From NCBI RefSeq assembly GCF_023507745.1, contig NZ_JALPZO010000122.1:1-46096 (forward strand): a stretch of DNA of 46,096 nucleotides, in the 5' to 3' direction. Below the pieces are notes generated by a model. The model was not told the DNA's origin and searched no databases. It saw only the letters and a program-made list of their open reading frames with translations. Position 1 is the stretch's first letter; each line of letters begins with the position of its first letter. Shown piece by piece: positions 35,052 through 43,766 of the stretch. Origin of the DNA: Vreelandella olivaria. GTDB lineage: Bacteria > Pseudomonadota > Gammaproteobacteria > Pseudomonadales > Halomonadaceae. Position numbers and translations under genes: made by a program.

Positions 35052-36611
35052 TCACCCCTTCAAGTCCTGGCGCAGATGGCGCTTGAGAATTTTACCTGCG
35101 GTACTCTTGGGTAGCGCTTCGGTAAACACTACCCGCTTGGGGACTTTGTAAGGAGCTATTAGGCTTTTTGCGTGATGGATAAGCTCACCTTCGCCCACAG
35201 TCTGGCCTTCTTTTACGACCACGACTGCGGTTATCGCCTCAATCCACTTTTCGTCGGGAAGGCCCACGACAGCCACTTCCGAAATAGCACTGTGCTTGAA
35301 CAATGCCTCTTCAACCTCACGGCTAGCGACCAAAACACCACCAGTATTAATGACGTCCTTGATCCGGTCGACAACGTATAGGTAACCCTCTTCATCGAAA
35401 TAGCCCACATCCCCCGAGTGAAACCAACCATTCTGAAAAGATTCGGCGGACATATCAGGTTTATCCCAGTAGCCCACCATCAACTGAGGCGAACGGTGCA
35501 CAATTTCACCATGCTCCCCAGGGGCAACATCGTTCATGTCCAGATCGACAATACGGGTTTCAACCGTCAGGATTGGTCGCCCAGCCGACGCGGGGCGATC
35601 AGTGTGCTCTTCCGGGCGCAATACGGTTGCAAGTGGTGCAATTTCGCTCTGGCCATAGCAGTTATAGAGCCCAACGCCTGGAAACCGTTGCTGCATCTCT
35701 TCAAGTACCGGCACCGGCATAATGGAAGCGCCGTAATACGCTTTTTTAAGACTGGTTAAGTCGAACTTATCAAAGTCAGCATGCCGTAACAGGCTTATCC
35801 AAACCGTAGGTGGCGCAAAGAATGAAGCAATGCGTTGTTCAGCCACAGTGGCAAGACAGCACTCAGGCAGCGGCGCTTCCAGTAGGTAAACGGGCGCCCC
35901 CAGTAATAAAGCAGGCATTAAAAAGACATGCATCTGTGCTGAATGATAGAGAGGAAGTGCGGCCAACATGGCGTCTCGACCGTTTATATCCAGCTCTACC
36001 ATACATGCCATATATTCGGCCATTAGCGCTTGATGGCTCATCATGGCTGCTTTGGGGGCCGCTGTTGTTCCCGAGGTGTAGAGCAATTGAGCAAGACTGC
36101 CACCCTCTAACACCACATCCGGCTCACTGTGCGAATGGAATGAACATGCATAGTCCAGAACGTCAAAAGCAGGGGCATCTGAAGCGTACTGGGCAGCGGC
36201 ATGCAGCGTACCCTTCATTGTTAAAGCAAGCCCTTGCGTTGCGTCATTCACTTTATCGGCCAGCACGGTATCGCTTAGCAACCCTTTCGCTCCAGATTGC
36301 TCCAGGATATAGCGCAACTCTTCGCTACTTAATGCAAAGTTGATAGGCACATGCACCAAGCCCGCTTTGGTAGCTGCCAGCCACGCAATCACGTAAGCAT
36401 CCGAGTTCTTTCCAAATACCGCTAATCGATCCCCAGGAGAAAGGCCCGCAGCGAGCAAGCCATTCGCAACCCGGTTGGCAGCCTGATTGAGTAATTGGTA
36501 GCTCCACGTGCGATCGTTAAACGTAAGGGCTGTGTCATGTGAATACTTTCGGGCACTTCGGTTTAGTGCAGCGCCTATGGTGTTGCGATGAATCAAATGA
36601 GCGTTAGACAT
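35052..36611 (-). CDS. acyl-CoA synthetase, FadD13/long-chain type (first ligase of the operon)
   Basis: The 519-residue product is an AMP-forming ligase. P-loop LLYTSGTTAAPKAAMMSH near 172-189, 'NCYGQSEIAPLATVL' near 309-323, WFHSGDVGYFDEEGYLYVVD with RIKDVINTGG near 396-425, and the catalytic Lys in KSTAGKILKRHLR at the end. It is clearly different in sequence from the other ligase of the operon, so the two probably handle different acids or different steps. AGGA precedes the ATG by ten bases. It is 39 bp behind the binding-protein gene. Confidence 0.9.
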   Translation of the reverse strand: MSNAHLIHRNTIGAALNRSARKYSHDTALTFNDRTWSYQLLNQAANRVANGLLAAGLSPGDRLAVFGKNSDAYVIAWLAATKAGLVHVPINFALSSEELRYILEQSGAKGLLSDTVLADKVNDATQGLALTMKGTLHAAAQYASDAPAFDVLDYACSFHSHSEPDVVLEGGSLAQLLYTSGTTAAPKAAMMSHQALMAEYMACMVELDINGRDAMLAALPLYHSAQMHVFLMPALLLGAPVYLLEAPLPECCLATVAEQRIASFFAPPTVWISLLRHADFDKFDLTSLKKAYYGASIMPVPVLEEMQQRFPGVGLYNCYGQSEIAPLATVLRPEEHTDRPASAGRPILTVETRIVDLDMNDVAPGEHGEIVHRSPQLMVGYWDKPDMSAESFQNGWFHSGDVGYFDEEGYLYVVDRIKDVINTGGVLVASREVEEALFKHSAISEVAVVGLPDEKWIEAITAVVVVKEGQTVGEGELIHHAKSLIAPYKVPKRVVFTEALPKSTAGKILKRHLRQDLKG

Positions 36612-36650
36612 GCCAAGTACTTCCTGTTTTTGTGATTAATTGTCAGGACG

Positions 36651-37880
36651 TCAGCCATTCACTAGTGGGCATACGCTTTCCGAAAGTGGCCGAAATGCCT
36701 CTTCCGCAGGAATCGTGCGTACCACCCTGAAAAGATCATCCTCATCAACAGACTCTTGCGGTGTTTTTACCTCAACCAGATACATGTCGTGCACCATGCG
36801 TCCGTCTTCACGGATATAGCCATTGGTGGCAAAAATGTCATTAATCGGCGTATCCGCCATCTGTTGGCGAACGGTTTGGGTATCGTCGGTCCCCGTAGCC
36901 TCAATGGCTTCAAGATAGTGGCGGGTACTTGAGTAGAGGCCAGCATGCACCATGGTTGGCATGCTGCCGGTACGCTCCCGGAAACGCTCCGCCCATGCAC
37001 GGGTTTCATCGTTCAAGTCGTAATACCAGGCCTTGGTAAACTGCAGCCCTTGCGCGTTTTCCAAACCAATGCTGCGCACATCGGTACTAAACAGCACCAT
37101 GCCAGCCAGGATCTGCCCAGCTTGGGTGATGCCAAACTCACCCGCTGTTTGCACGGCATTGATAGTGTCACCTCCGGCATTATTGAGTGCGATCACATCA
37201 GCTCCTGATGCCTGTGCCTGCAACATAAAGGAGGAGAAGTCACTATTCGGGAATGGATGCCGGGCGCCACCCACAATGGTGCCACCGTTTTCAGTTACCA
37301 CCCGCTCTACATCCGCCTCAAGGGCATGCCCAAACGAGTAGTCGGCACTCAGCAGATACCAGTTTTGATACCCCTCCTGTGTAATTGCTTTAGCAGTACC
37401 ATTCGACATTGCCCAGGTGTCATAGACCCAATGAATATGATTGGGTGAGCAGTGTTCATTGGTAACGCCAGAGGAAACCGCGCCGTTCACCAGGCCCAGT
37501 TTATCGGCTTCTTCCAGTAACCCAACAGCTGCCAAGGTAACCGATGAAGCCACCAGCCCCGTCACCATATCGACGTTACGCTCATCGATCCATTCACGTA
37601 CAACACTTGATCCCACATCAGGGCTATTGCGGTCATCTGCACTGAAGAGCACTACGTTGGCGCCGTGTACGCTGCCCCCTATATCCTCAATGGCCATTTC
37701 GATGGCATCCTGCCCTAATGGGCCGATTGGATCACGGTAAATGCCTGACATATCAGCCAAATAACCGATGCGTATTTCGTTATCCGAAATGCCCTCCTGG
37801 GCAGCAACACTGGAGATATAGCTAGCACTCAGAATAGCTGCGGATAGGGCAGATAATGTGAGATGTCTTGATAGTTGCAT
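36651..37880 (-). CDS. periplasmic substrate-binding protein, branched-chain amino acid type
   Basis: From ATG 37880 the product is 409 residues, with a signal peptide MQLSRHLTLSALSAAILSAS then YISSVAAQEG, cleavage likely after VAA. The mature protein is a type I periplasmic binding fold of the LivJ family: NEIRIGYLADMSGIYRDPIG, LFSADDRNSPDVGSSVVREW and 'NWYLLSADYSFGHALEADVE'. Homologues often bind aromatic or short-chain acids rather than amino acids. No LivHMGF permease or ATPase genes occur nearby, so either the transporter is encoded elsewhere or this is a sensor or orphan binding protein. The 23 residues upstream of this start lack signal-peptide character. It is the first gene of the operon. 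Confidence 0.9.
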   Translation of the reverse strand: MQLSRHLTLSALSAAILSASYISSVAAQEGISDNEIRIGYLADMSGIYRDPIGPLGQDAIEMAIEDIGGSVHGANVVLFSADDRNSPDVGSSVVREWIDERNVDMVTGLVASSVTLAAVGLLEEADKLGLVNGAVSSGVTNEHCSPNHIHWVYDTWAMSNGTAKAITQEGYQNWYLLSADYSFGHALEADVERVVTENGGTIVGGARHPFPNSDFSSFMLQAQASGADVIALNNAGGDTINAVQTAGEFGITQAGQILAGMVLFSTDVRSIGLENAQGLQFTKAWYYDLNDETRAWAERFRERTGSMPTMVHAGLYSSTRHYLEAIEATGTDDTQTVRQQMADTPINDIFATNGYIREDGRMVHDMYLVEVKTPQESVDEDDLFRVVRTIPAEEAFRPLSESVCPLVNG

Positions 37881-38042
37881 AAATTTAACCTGTCTATTGT
37901 TGTTATTGGATAGGCCCTCATGGCGCTTCAGGCCATAGCTCCACTGCATATTACGAGTAACGTCAGGTTATCTGTTTACCTATCAAGCCAGATTTTTTGC
38001 AATTCATGCCATTCCATCCGTCTATTCACGTGAGCGAGGGCG

Positions 38043-38072
38043 TTAGTCGATGCCAGGCACAGGCGTTACAAT
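38043..38072 (+). promoter_or_regulatory. possible tatD promoter
   Basis: TACAAT at 38067-38072 is a near-consensus -10 about 48 nt before the TTG start of tatD. The -35 18 bp upstream (TTAGTC) is weak. The rest of the 239-bp divergent gap (37881-38119) shows nothing recognisable. Confidence 0.3.
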
Positions 38073-38119
38073 GACACGCGGTAATGGATGTTATTGATAA
38101 CTGACGACGGGAGCTGAGT

Positions 38120-38971
38120 TTGGCAACTGACAATGCGGATGACGTCTTACCTGAGGCGCTACGGTTTCGCCCCACAGCACCACTGGTTGATATTGGCGCA
38201 AACCTGACCCATGAGAGTTTTCAGCGCGACCTGGACAGTGTCATTACCCGGGCACGGGCCGCGAACGTTACCACAATGATCGTAACGGGCACTGACGTAG
38301 CCCATGCTCAACAAGCTGTTGCAATGGCCAAGCGCTACCCAGGGCTGTACGCCACTGCGGGCATTCATCCCCATGATGCCAGCGGCTGGAATGACGCAGT
38401 GGCAGCTCAGATGAGAGCGCTCCACAAGCAGCCTGAAGTCGTGGCCGTGGGTGAATGCGGGCTCGATTTTAATCGCAACTTTTCAACACCCCAGGCGCAA
38501 GAGCACGCCTTTGAAGCACAGTTGGCACTGGCGGCTGAGAGCGGTTTACCGCTTTTCCTGCATGAACGAGATGCCGGGCAGCGAATGCGCGAAATACTGC
38601 ACACATGGCGGGACGATATCAGCCAGGCGGTTGTGCATTGTTTTACCGCCGATCAAGAGACGCTGCATGGTTATCTGGATCTTGACCTGCATATCGGTTT
38701 AACGGGCTGGATTTGCGACGAGCGCCGGGGACACCATTTACGCTCTCTGGTAAAGGATATTCCACTGGAACGCTTAATGGTGGAAACAGACTGCCCCTAC
38801 CTGCTCCCCCGCAACTTACCGGCTAAACTGAAAGGGCGCCGACACGAACCAGCCCTGCTACCATGGATTGTAAGGGAAATTGCCCTTTGGCATAACCTGA
38901 GCGAAGCTGAATTGGGTGCTGCAACCACCCGCACCGCCCAGCATTTTTTCCGGATTAATGCGGAATTTTAA
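38120..38971 (+). CDS. tatD: TatD-type metal-dependent 3'-5' exonuclease
   Basis: The product is 283 residues, with start TTG at 38120 behind CGGGAG; no ATG fits. It follows E. coli TatD closely: VDIGANLTHESFQRDL, TAGIHPHDASGWNDA, EVVAVGECGLDFNRNFSTP with the metal-ligand Glu, LFLHERDAGQ, 'AVVHCFTADQETLHGYLDLD', GLTGWICDERRG and MVETDCPYLLPRNL. As in E. coli TatD, the first HxH of the superfamily is replaced (DIGxNL). The N-terminus has about 20 extra residues. TatD degrades damaged DNA and is not needed for Tat export. The unknown gene at 38985 follows after 13 bp. Confidence 0.94.
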   Translation: MATDNADDVLPEALRFRPTAPLVDIGANLTHESFQRDLDSVITRARAANVTTMIVTGTDVAHAQQAVAMAKRYPGLYATAGIHPHDASGWNDAVAAQMRALHKQPEVVAVGECGLDFNRNFSTPQAQEHAFEAQLALAAESGLPLFLHERDAGQRMREILHTWRDDISQAVVHCFTADQETLHGYLDLDLHIGLTGWICDERRGHHLRSLVKDIPLERLMVETDCPYLLPRNLPAKLKGRRHEPALLPWIVREIALWHNLSEAELGAATTRTAQHFFRINAEF

Positions 38972-38984
38972 GAGGAGTAACTGT

Positions 38985-39464
38985 GTGGCTGATTATCCAG
39001 GGTTTATTGCCATTGAGACGGGCGAAGATGATGGTTTGCCGCTGGCTATTGCCTGGTCACTGCCTGATGGCCGTGTTAAACAGACGTTAATTCAGCCGGA
39101 CGATAGCTGGATCAAAGAAGACACCAACGCTATGGGCGCTTACAGCATGGAGGAGCTGGAGAGTCTTGGGGTAAGCCCGCTTGAAGTGATCCGTGAGCTT
39201 GAGAACGATCACTTCTCCGCCACGTTATATACCAGCGACAACGGAGATGACGAGGCAGCCTTGGCACGCCTGTTTGATACCTATGGGCTAGACCCGTTTG
39301 TTGAGCTGGCCCCCGCATCAGTTCTCTACCCTTCAATTACCAGCAGCGAATGGCATCGCCAACGTCGCGAAACATTCAGCGAGTTGGGGTTGGAACCGAT
39401 GCGCCCAGAACATGAACTGGAAGTTATGCTGTCGATGCATCAACGGCTAACAGAAGATGATTAA
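38985..39464 (+). CDS. small protein of unknown function, faint exonuclease-fold resemblance
   Basis: The likely start is GTG at 38985, directly behind GAGGAG, giving 159 residues. The frame is open upstream, but that part lies over the tatD end. It begins VADYPGFIAIETGEDDGLPL and contains SATLYTSDNGDDEAALARLF near 83-102. The IETG/acidic layout loosely recalls the RNase-H-like exonuclease fold, but the full DEDD set is not visible, so this is only a suggestion. It sits 13 bp after tatD (probable operon), and its stop codon overlaps the stop of convergent epmC within TTAA at 39461-39464. Confidence 0.7.
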   Translation: MADYPGFIAIETGEDDGLPLAIAWSLPDGRVKQTLIQPDDSWIKEDTNAMGAYSMEELESLGVSPLEVIRELENDHFSATLYTSDNGDDEAALARLFDTYGLDPFVELAPASVLYPSITSSEWHRQRRETFSELGLEPMRPEHELEVMLSMHQRLTEDD

Positions 39465-40045
39465 GCGGGTTCCGGCAAGGACGTCTCAAGCGCCCCTAAT
39501 CCAAGCTGGATAGCCTCCGCCAAAGGTACCTGAGTCTGGTAGTAACGCGTCAACGCCATATGGAATGCGTTGGCACGCAGCGGTAACCCCTCCTGCTGGT
39601 AGCGTAGCGCGCGTGCAGCCACCTTTGCAGCAAACCCCTCGCGGTCCACCTCCACATTGCCAGCCAAATTATCAACACTGACATGAAAGGAACGCCCACA
39701 CGCCTGAGTAAGCAGTAACTCCAAGGCTTGAGGAGCAATTTCGGCGTTTTCGAATGCTTGCTGCTGCTGTGCATCTCTCCCATCTGGCAAGTACCAGTAG
39801 CCATAATCTTCCTGCTGGCGCCGCTGAGCACCCGCGATACACCAGTGGCTGATTTCGTGTAATGCACTGGCAAAATAGCCCCGCGCAAAAATCACCTGAT
39901 GGTAAGGGGTTCCGGTATCAGCAGGACGGTAGAGAGGCTCATCTCCGCCTTTAATCAACCGGGTCTGGTAGCGCTTAGCAAAGACACCATCAAACAGCGC
40001 CATAATATCCTCAAGCGTCCAACGTTCCTGTTCCTGAATGGCCAT
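39461..40045 (-). CDS. epmC: EpmC, elongation factor P hydroxylase
   Basis: The 194-residue product belongs to the YfcM/EpmC family, which hydroxylates the modified lysine of EF-P. Landmarks: MALFDGVFAKRYQTRLIKGG, the metal-binding segment ALHEISHWCIAGAQRR near 60-75, DYGYWYLPDGRDAQQQQAFE near 80-99, and FHVSVDNLAGN near 119-129. HEISHW supplies His and Glu ligands. EF-P, EpmA and EpmB are not encoded in the window. The start at ATG 40045 has only a weak ribosome binding site. Confidence 0.93.
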   Translation of the reverse strand: MAIQEQERWTLEDIMALFDGVFAKRYQTRLIKGGDEPLYRPADTGTPYHQVIFARGYFASALHEISHWCIAGAQRRQQEDYGYWYLPDGRDAQQQQAFENAEIAPQALELLLTQACGRSFHVSVDNLAGNVEVDREGFAAKVAARALRYQQEGLPLRANAFHMALTRYYQTQVPLAEAIQLGLGALETSLPEPA

Positions 40046-40181
40046 GCGCTCACTTTATCTACAGATTTTGTGCAGTATACCTTTGCATGTCGCATAGGCT
40101 AAAGGGCAGACAGAAAAGCTCAGAATTTCCTGCTAATCTATCGGTCTTTAATAGGCCACTTTGCTAATCAGGAGCCTAATC

Positions 40182-41600
40182 TTGGGCGGCTTCGCTAATC
40201 ATATTAAAACGATTTATTGGCCAGAAACACGCATGCTCATCACCCTGGCACTCCCTATTTGTGGTGCACAACTTGCCCAGGCGGGCATGAGTGTCGCGGA
40301 TGTCATGATGACTGGGCGCCAAAATGCCACTTCACTGGCAGCCGTATCGGTTGGTTCCAGCCTTTGGGTACCGCTAATGCTCTTTATGACCGGTACACTC
40401 ATGGGGCTGACGCCGATAGTGGCGCATCTTCTAGGTGGCCAGCGTAATGATGACATCCGGCCCGCCGTCCACCAGGCATTGTGGGTTGCATTAGCGTTGG
40501 GAACTCTGGCAGCGGTATTACTCTGGACAGCGGTCATGCCGATCTTCGAGCTGATGGAGGTGCCTCCTGCGGTCGCCAGGGAATCAGCAGCATACCTCTC
40601 TGCTGTCGCATATGGAATGCCGGGGATTGCGCTATTCCAGGCGCTTAGAGCCTTCTCTGATGGTATGAACCATACCCGACCGGCACTATGGATCAGCCTG
40701 ATAGGTCTTGCCGTTAATATTCCCAGCAACTACATCCTAATCTATGGTGGGGATGGGTTGGTTAATCTATTTGGCAACTGGATACCCAACACCATCCAGC
40801 AGTTACCTGCATTGGGTGCCTTTGGTTGTGGAATCGCCACGGCTCTCTCCATGTGGACAATGGCATTGACCATGGCCTACTACACCCGACGCGGGCATAT
40901 CTATCGAAGCGTTTCCTTGTGGCAGAAGCTGACACTGCCGCAGCCTACCGGGATACGTGAATTAGTGGTTGTTGGTATGCCCATTGGTGTCGCTATTTTT
41001 GTGGAAGTAACGCTTTTTACACTGATTGCTCTTTTTATTGCCAGCTTTGGTGAAGTAACCGTGGGTGCTCACCAAATTGCGCTTAGCTTCACCTCTATTC
41101 TCTTTATGCTGCCTCTCTCATTAAGTATGGCGCTTACCGTGCGGGTGGGTAACACCCTTGGTCAACGACGCCTAACACTGGCACGTCAGGTTGCCTGGAA
41201 TGGCGTTGTGATCAGTGTGATCGTTGCGGCCATCAACAGCACGTTGCTATGGATAACAGCTGCTCCTGTGATTTCGCTGTATACCTCCAACCCCGACGTA
41301 CAAGCGCTTACGCTGACGATTATTGCCCTGGCAGTTATTTTTCAACTATCTGACTCGCTGCAAGTGAATCTGGCAGGAGCATTAAGAGGGTATAAGGATA
41401 CGCGTATCGTAATGATTATTACGGTACTTTCCTATTGGATCGTAGGCTTGGGGGGTGGGCATTGGCTGGGAACCCATGGTATGAGTGGAATATCTGAACC
41501 TATGGGGGTACACGGTTATTGGATAGGCTTAATTGCAGGACTTAGTGCAGCCGCCCTGCTGCTAGGATGGCGGTTGAGGTGTATCAGCCGACAGGAGTGA
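40182..41600 (+). CDS. MATE-family efflux transporter (NorM-like)
   Basis: From TTG 40182 (AGGAG seven bases upstream) the product is 472 residues; TTG 40161 and ATG 40233 are alternatives. About twelve hydrophobic helices are present in two matching halves. MATE landmarks: LALPICGAQLAQAGMSVADV, MMTGRQNATSLAAVSVGSSL, 'LMGLTPIVAHLLGG' in the first half and TVGAHQIALSFTSILFMLPL in the second. Such proteins export cationic drugs or metabolites in exchange for Na+ or H+. The DUF3080 lipoprotein gene starts 6 bp downstream with its ribosome binding site in the end of this gene. Confidence 0.93.
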   Translation: MGGFANHIKTIYWPETRMLITLALPICGAQLAQAGMSVADVMMTGRQNATSLAAVSVGSSLWVPLMLFMTGTLMGLTPIVAHLLGGQRNDDIRPAVHQALWVALALGTLAAVLLWTAVMPIFELMEVPPAVARESAAYLSAVAYGMPGIALFQALRAFSDGMNHTRPALWISLIGLAVNIPSNYILIYGGDGLVNLFGNWIPNTIQQLPALGAFGCGIATALSMWTMALTMAYYTRRGHIYRSVSLWQKLTLPQPTGIRELVVVGMPIGVAIFVEVTLFTLIALFIASFGEVTVGAHQIALSFTSILFMLPLSLSMALTVRVGNTLGQRRLTLARQVAWNGVVISVIVAAINSTLLWITAAPVISLYTSNPDVQALTLTIIALAVIFQLSDSLQVNLAGALRGYKDTRIVMIITVLSYWIVGLGGGHWLGTHGMSGISEPMGVHGYWIGLIAGLSAAALLLGWRLRCISRQE

Positions 41601-41606
41601 CACGCG

Positions 41607-42605
41607 ATGCCCTGCCTGCGCCAAAGACGGCTTCTGCTCGCATTACCCATCGTATTTATATTGATGGGCTGTGGTGACAATACAGCTGAGCAACGGTGGC
41701 TCGATTATCATCAACAACTAGCAAATGATCTTGATATTTCAGCAATTGAACGTGCGCGCCCTCGAAATATAGGTGCTTTCCCTGAGCGTCAAAGCAGGCT
41801 TGTTGACGTACCGGAAATACGTGAAAGCATACTCAATGTGTATGCGCTGCGAGAGTGCCAAATTACCTCACTCATTGCCGCACGCAATAACCAACTGGGC
41901 CGTGTTGCTCCTCCTAGCCAACAGTGGCTTTATGAACGCACTCTTTGGCAGCGGTTAAGCAGTTGCTGGAACAGTGAGGTACCTGACGCACTAAGCCTTG
42001 AGAACAGGGCACGCCTGGAACAGCTAACCCTGCAAAAGACCGCCCAACTACCCGCGGTAGGCTGGAATGCCATTTTTGACTCAGAAGAGTGGGTAAAAAG
42101 CTTTTCAAGAGCCAGCCAACCATTGGGGCCTGGAGAGATTGAGACAATTTCACCGCAACTTGTTGCCCTGGATTACCTCTATCAAATGGTTATTCATCAA
42201 TTTGATCTTAAATGGCAGGCTACCTCTGCCACGCTTGAAAGCCATCTTAAAACACTCCAAGAGCGGCCACTGACAGCAGAAATACTGCGTGCCCTGATAC
42301 TCGCCACACAGCGCCTGGATGAGGCCAATCAAGCACTTTCCACATTCACCTCATCACCTGACCGCTGCTTACACCCCTGGGAAGCCAGCTGGCTCAGCGC
42401 TTTTGAGCAACACGCACACCAATGGCTGATGGCTGTTAATCAACTCATAGATGCCCACCTGCTCACACCACCGGAAGCCGTTTTAGACTACCAGGAGAAC
42501 TGGCTTTCTATGCGTACCCCGACAGCGCCCTGGCAGCAGTTTCAAATTGCCAAAAAGTCTCACGAGCAGCTAAGAAGTCATTTTCCTGCATGTCCAATTT
42601 CGTAA
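41607..42605 (+). CDS. DUF3080-family lipoprotein
   Basis: The 332-residue product has a lipoprotein signal (MPCLRQRRLLLALPIVFILM then GC, lipidated Cys22, lipobox LMGC). Asp at +2 is not present (Gly), so outer-membrane sorting is likely. The mature part is helical, with WLDYHQQLANDL near the start and four cysteines. It matches the DUF3080 family of unknown function in gammaproteobacteria as far as I can recall. CAGGAGTG, which overlaps the MATE stop, precedes the ATG, so translation is coupled to the exporter. Confidence 0.8.
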   Translation: MPCLRQRRLLLALPIVFILMGCGDNTAEQRWLDYHQQLANDLDISAIERARPRNIGAFPERQSRLVDVPEIRESILNVYALRECQITSLIAARNNQLGRVAPPSQQWLYERTLWQRLSSCWNSEVPDALSLENRARLEQLTLQKTAQLPAVGWNAIFDSEEWVKSFSRASQPLGPGEIETISPQLVALDYLYQMVIHQFDLKWQATSATLESHLKTLQERPLTAEILRALILATQRLDEANQALSTFTSSPDRCLHPWEASWLSAFEQHAHQWLMAVNQLIDAHLLTPPEAVLDYQENWLSMRTPTAPWQQFQIAKKSHEQLRSHFPACPIS

Positions 42606-42659
42606 AAAACAGTCTCCCCTCTTAACCTTATGGGAAACCTGTGCTATTGGTGATGTAAG

Positions 42660-42684
42660 TGGTAGGCATCAAGGCTGCCTACCA
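42660..42684 (+). promoter_or_regulatory. perfect 9-bp hairpin in the leader of the 235-aa gene
   Basis: TGGTAGGCA (42660-42668) pairs with TGCCTACCA (42676-42684) around a 7-nt loop, 33 nt before the ATG at 42718. No U-tract follows. It could be an operator or an mRNA leader element. Confidence 0.4.
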
Positions 42685-42717
42685 ATGTCGTGACCACGCA
42701 GCACAAGGAGGGACATT

Positions 42718-43425
42718 ATGGGCTCACCCCTGTCACCCCGCTCTGCCCAGGTCATCGACCTGGCAACCGTGCGTCAGCGTCAGCAGGCGCAGAAATGTTT
42801 AATCCGTCTAGCACCGGAGCTGGATGGATTAGAGATGGTCTACCAGCTCGCTGCGAGTCCCGACACCTACTATGGCCTGCCTATTCTGGCATGGGGGCTA
42901 AGGGAAGATGGTAATGTCGTTGGACTAGTGCCCTGGATGGAAGCGCTGGCCGCTTGTCATGAGCTTGATGACCATGAGAACGGTTTGTTTATTGGCTATC
43001 GTGATCCTGAAACAGAAGAGATCTTCGAACTCCCCCCTGATCATAAATACTATGAGCTGACAGCAGCGGCGGATTACTTTGAGTATGAAGCTTCTGGAGA
43101 AATAACGCTTATCCAACAGCTACCGGATACGCTGGGCACACATGCTCTGTGCATGAACCGCCCTGATGCGCCCTGGCATATGAAGCCGGTTTATGGCTGG
43201 AGACTCTATAGCGATGGTAGCGTGGAAGCGTTACTTGCCGATGAGCAAAAGGCGACAATGACTCCCATTCTGCTGGGGGATAAATGCCTTTATGAAGCCC
43301 GCTCACGCCATCAAACAGTTTACTTTTTCCAACGACATATCGCTAACCGGATCTTGGAAGAGGACCCTGCCACCCTGGAAGCATTAGCCATGATGGTTGT
43401 CCCCAGCACCGACGCAGACTACTAA
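42718..43425 (+). CDS. 235-residue protein of unknown function
   Basis: The product begins MGSPLSPRSAQVIDLATVRQ and has no signal peptide or membrane helix. The body is acidic and rich in aromatic residues, with paired strand-like segments 'YYGLPILAWGLREDGNVVGLVPWM' (near 51-74) and WHMKPVYGWRLYSDGSVEAL near 153-172. These share a W-G-L/W-x-x-DG-V pattern and may be an internal duplication. 'YEARSRHQTVYFFQRHIANRI' follows. A very strong ribosome binding site AAGGAGGG and a leader hairpin suggest good expression. I recognise no family. Confidence 0.8.
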   Translation: MGSPLSPRSAQVIDLATVRQRQQAQKCLIRLAPELDGLEMVYQLAASPDTYYGLPILAWGLREDGNVVGLVPWMEALAACHELDDHENGLFIGYRDPETEEIFELPPDHKYYELTAAADYFEYEASGEITLIQQLPDTLGTHALCMNRPDAPWHMKPVYGWRLYSDGSVEALLADEQKATMTPILLGDKCLYEARSRHQTVYFFQRHIANRILEEDPATLEALAMMVVPSTDADY

Positions 43426-43487
43426 ACCAATACCCCGCGAGGCCATCCGCCATTAGTCGGCTCTGGCCTCATACAGACTGCACAAGT

Positions 43488-43739
43488 TTATGCTAAGCGG
43501 ATAAAGTATAAATAGTCGCCGCTGGACTCTGTCTGGGTCAGTAATTCGTGCCCCAAAAACTGACAAAATTTCGGTACGTCGCGAGTGGTAGCTGGATCGG
43601 TGGCTATCACTTTCAGCACCTGACCTGACACCATGTCGCGCACTTTGTTATGCATCAACATAATGGGCTCGGGGCAATATAGCCCTGTTGTGTCCAGTAC
43701 CGCGTCAAAGGGTTGCGCGTCATTGGTATGATCAGTCAT
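43488..43739 (-). CDS. tusA: TusA, sulfur carrier protein
   Basis: The 83-residue product is TusA-like, with the persulfide Cys22 in [20 protein letters not shown] (CPxP motif) and '[19 protein letters not shown]' near 43-61. TusA carries sulfur from IscS to tRNA thiolation and other acceptors. The start is only 27 bp from the divergent ABM gene, so the two promoters must lie in each other's coding regions or overlap. The gene ends near 43488 beside a possible stem GAGGCC/GGCCTC. Confidence 0.93.
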   Translation of the reverse strand: MTDHTNDAQPFDAVLDTTGLYCPEPIMLMHNKVRDMVSGQVLKVIATDPATTRDVPKFCQFLGHELLTQTESSGDYLYFIRLA

Positions 43740-43766
43740 TTATATTCTCGGTTAGGAACACACAGT

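Noticed and set aside
43439..43470. GAGGCC/GGCCTC stem as terminator after the 235-aa gene
   Set aside because: Six-bp stem with a long loop and no U-tract; insufficient to call a terminator.
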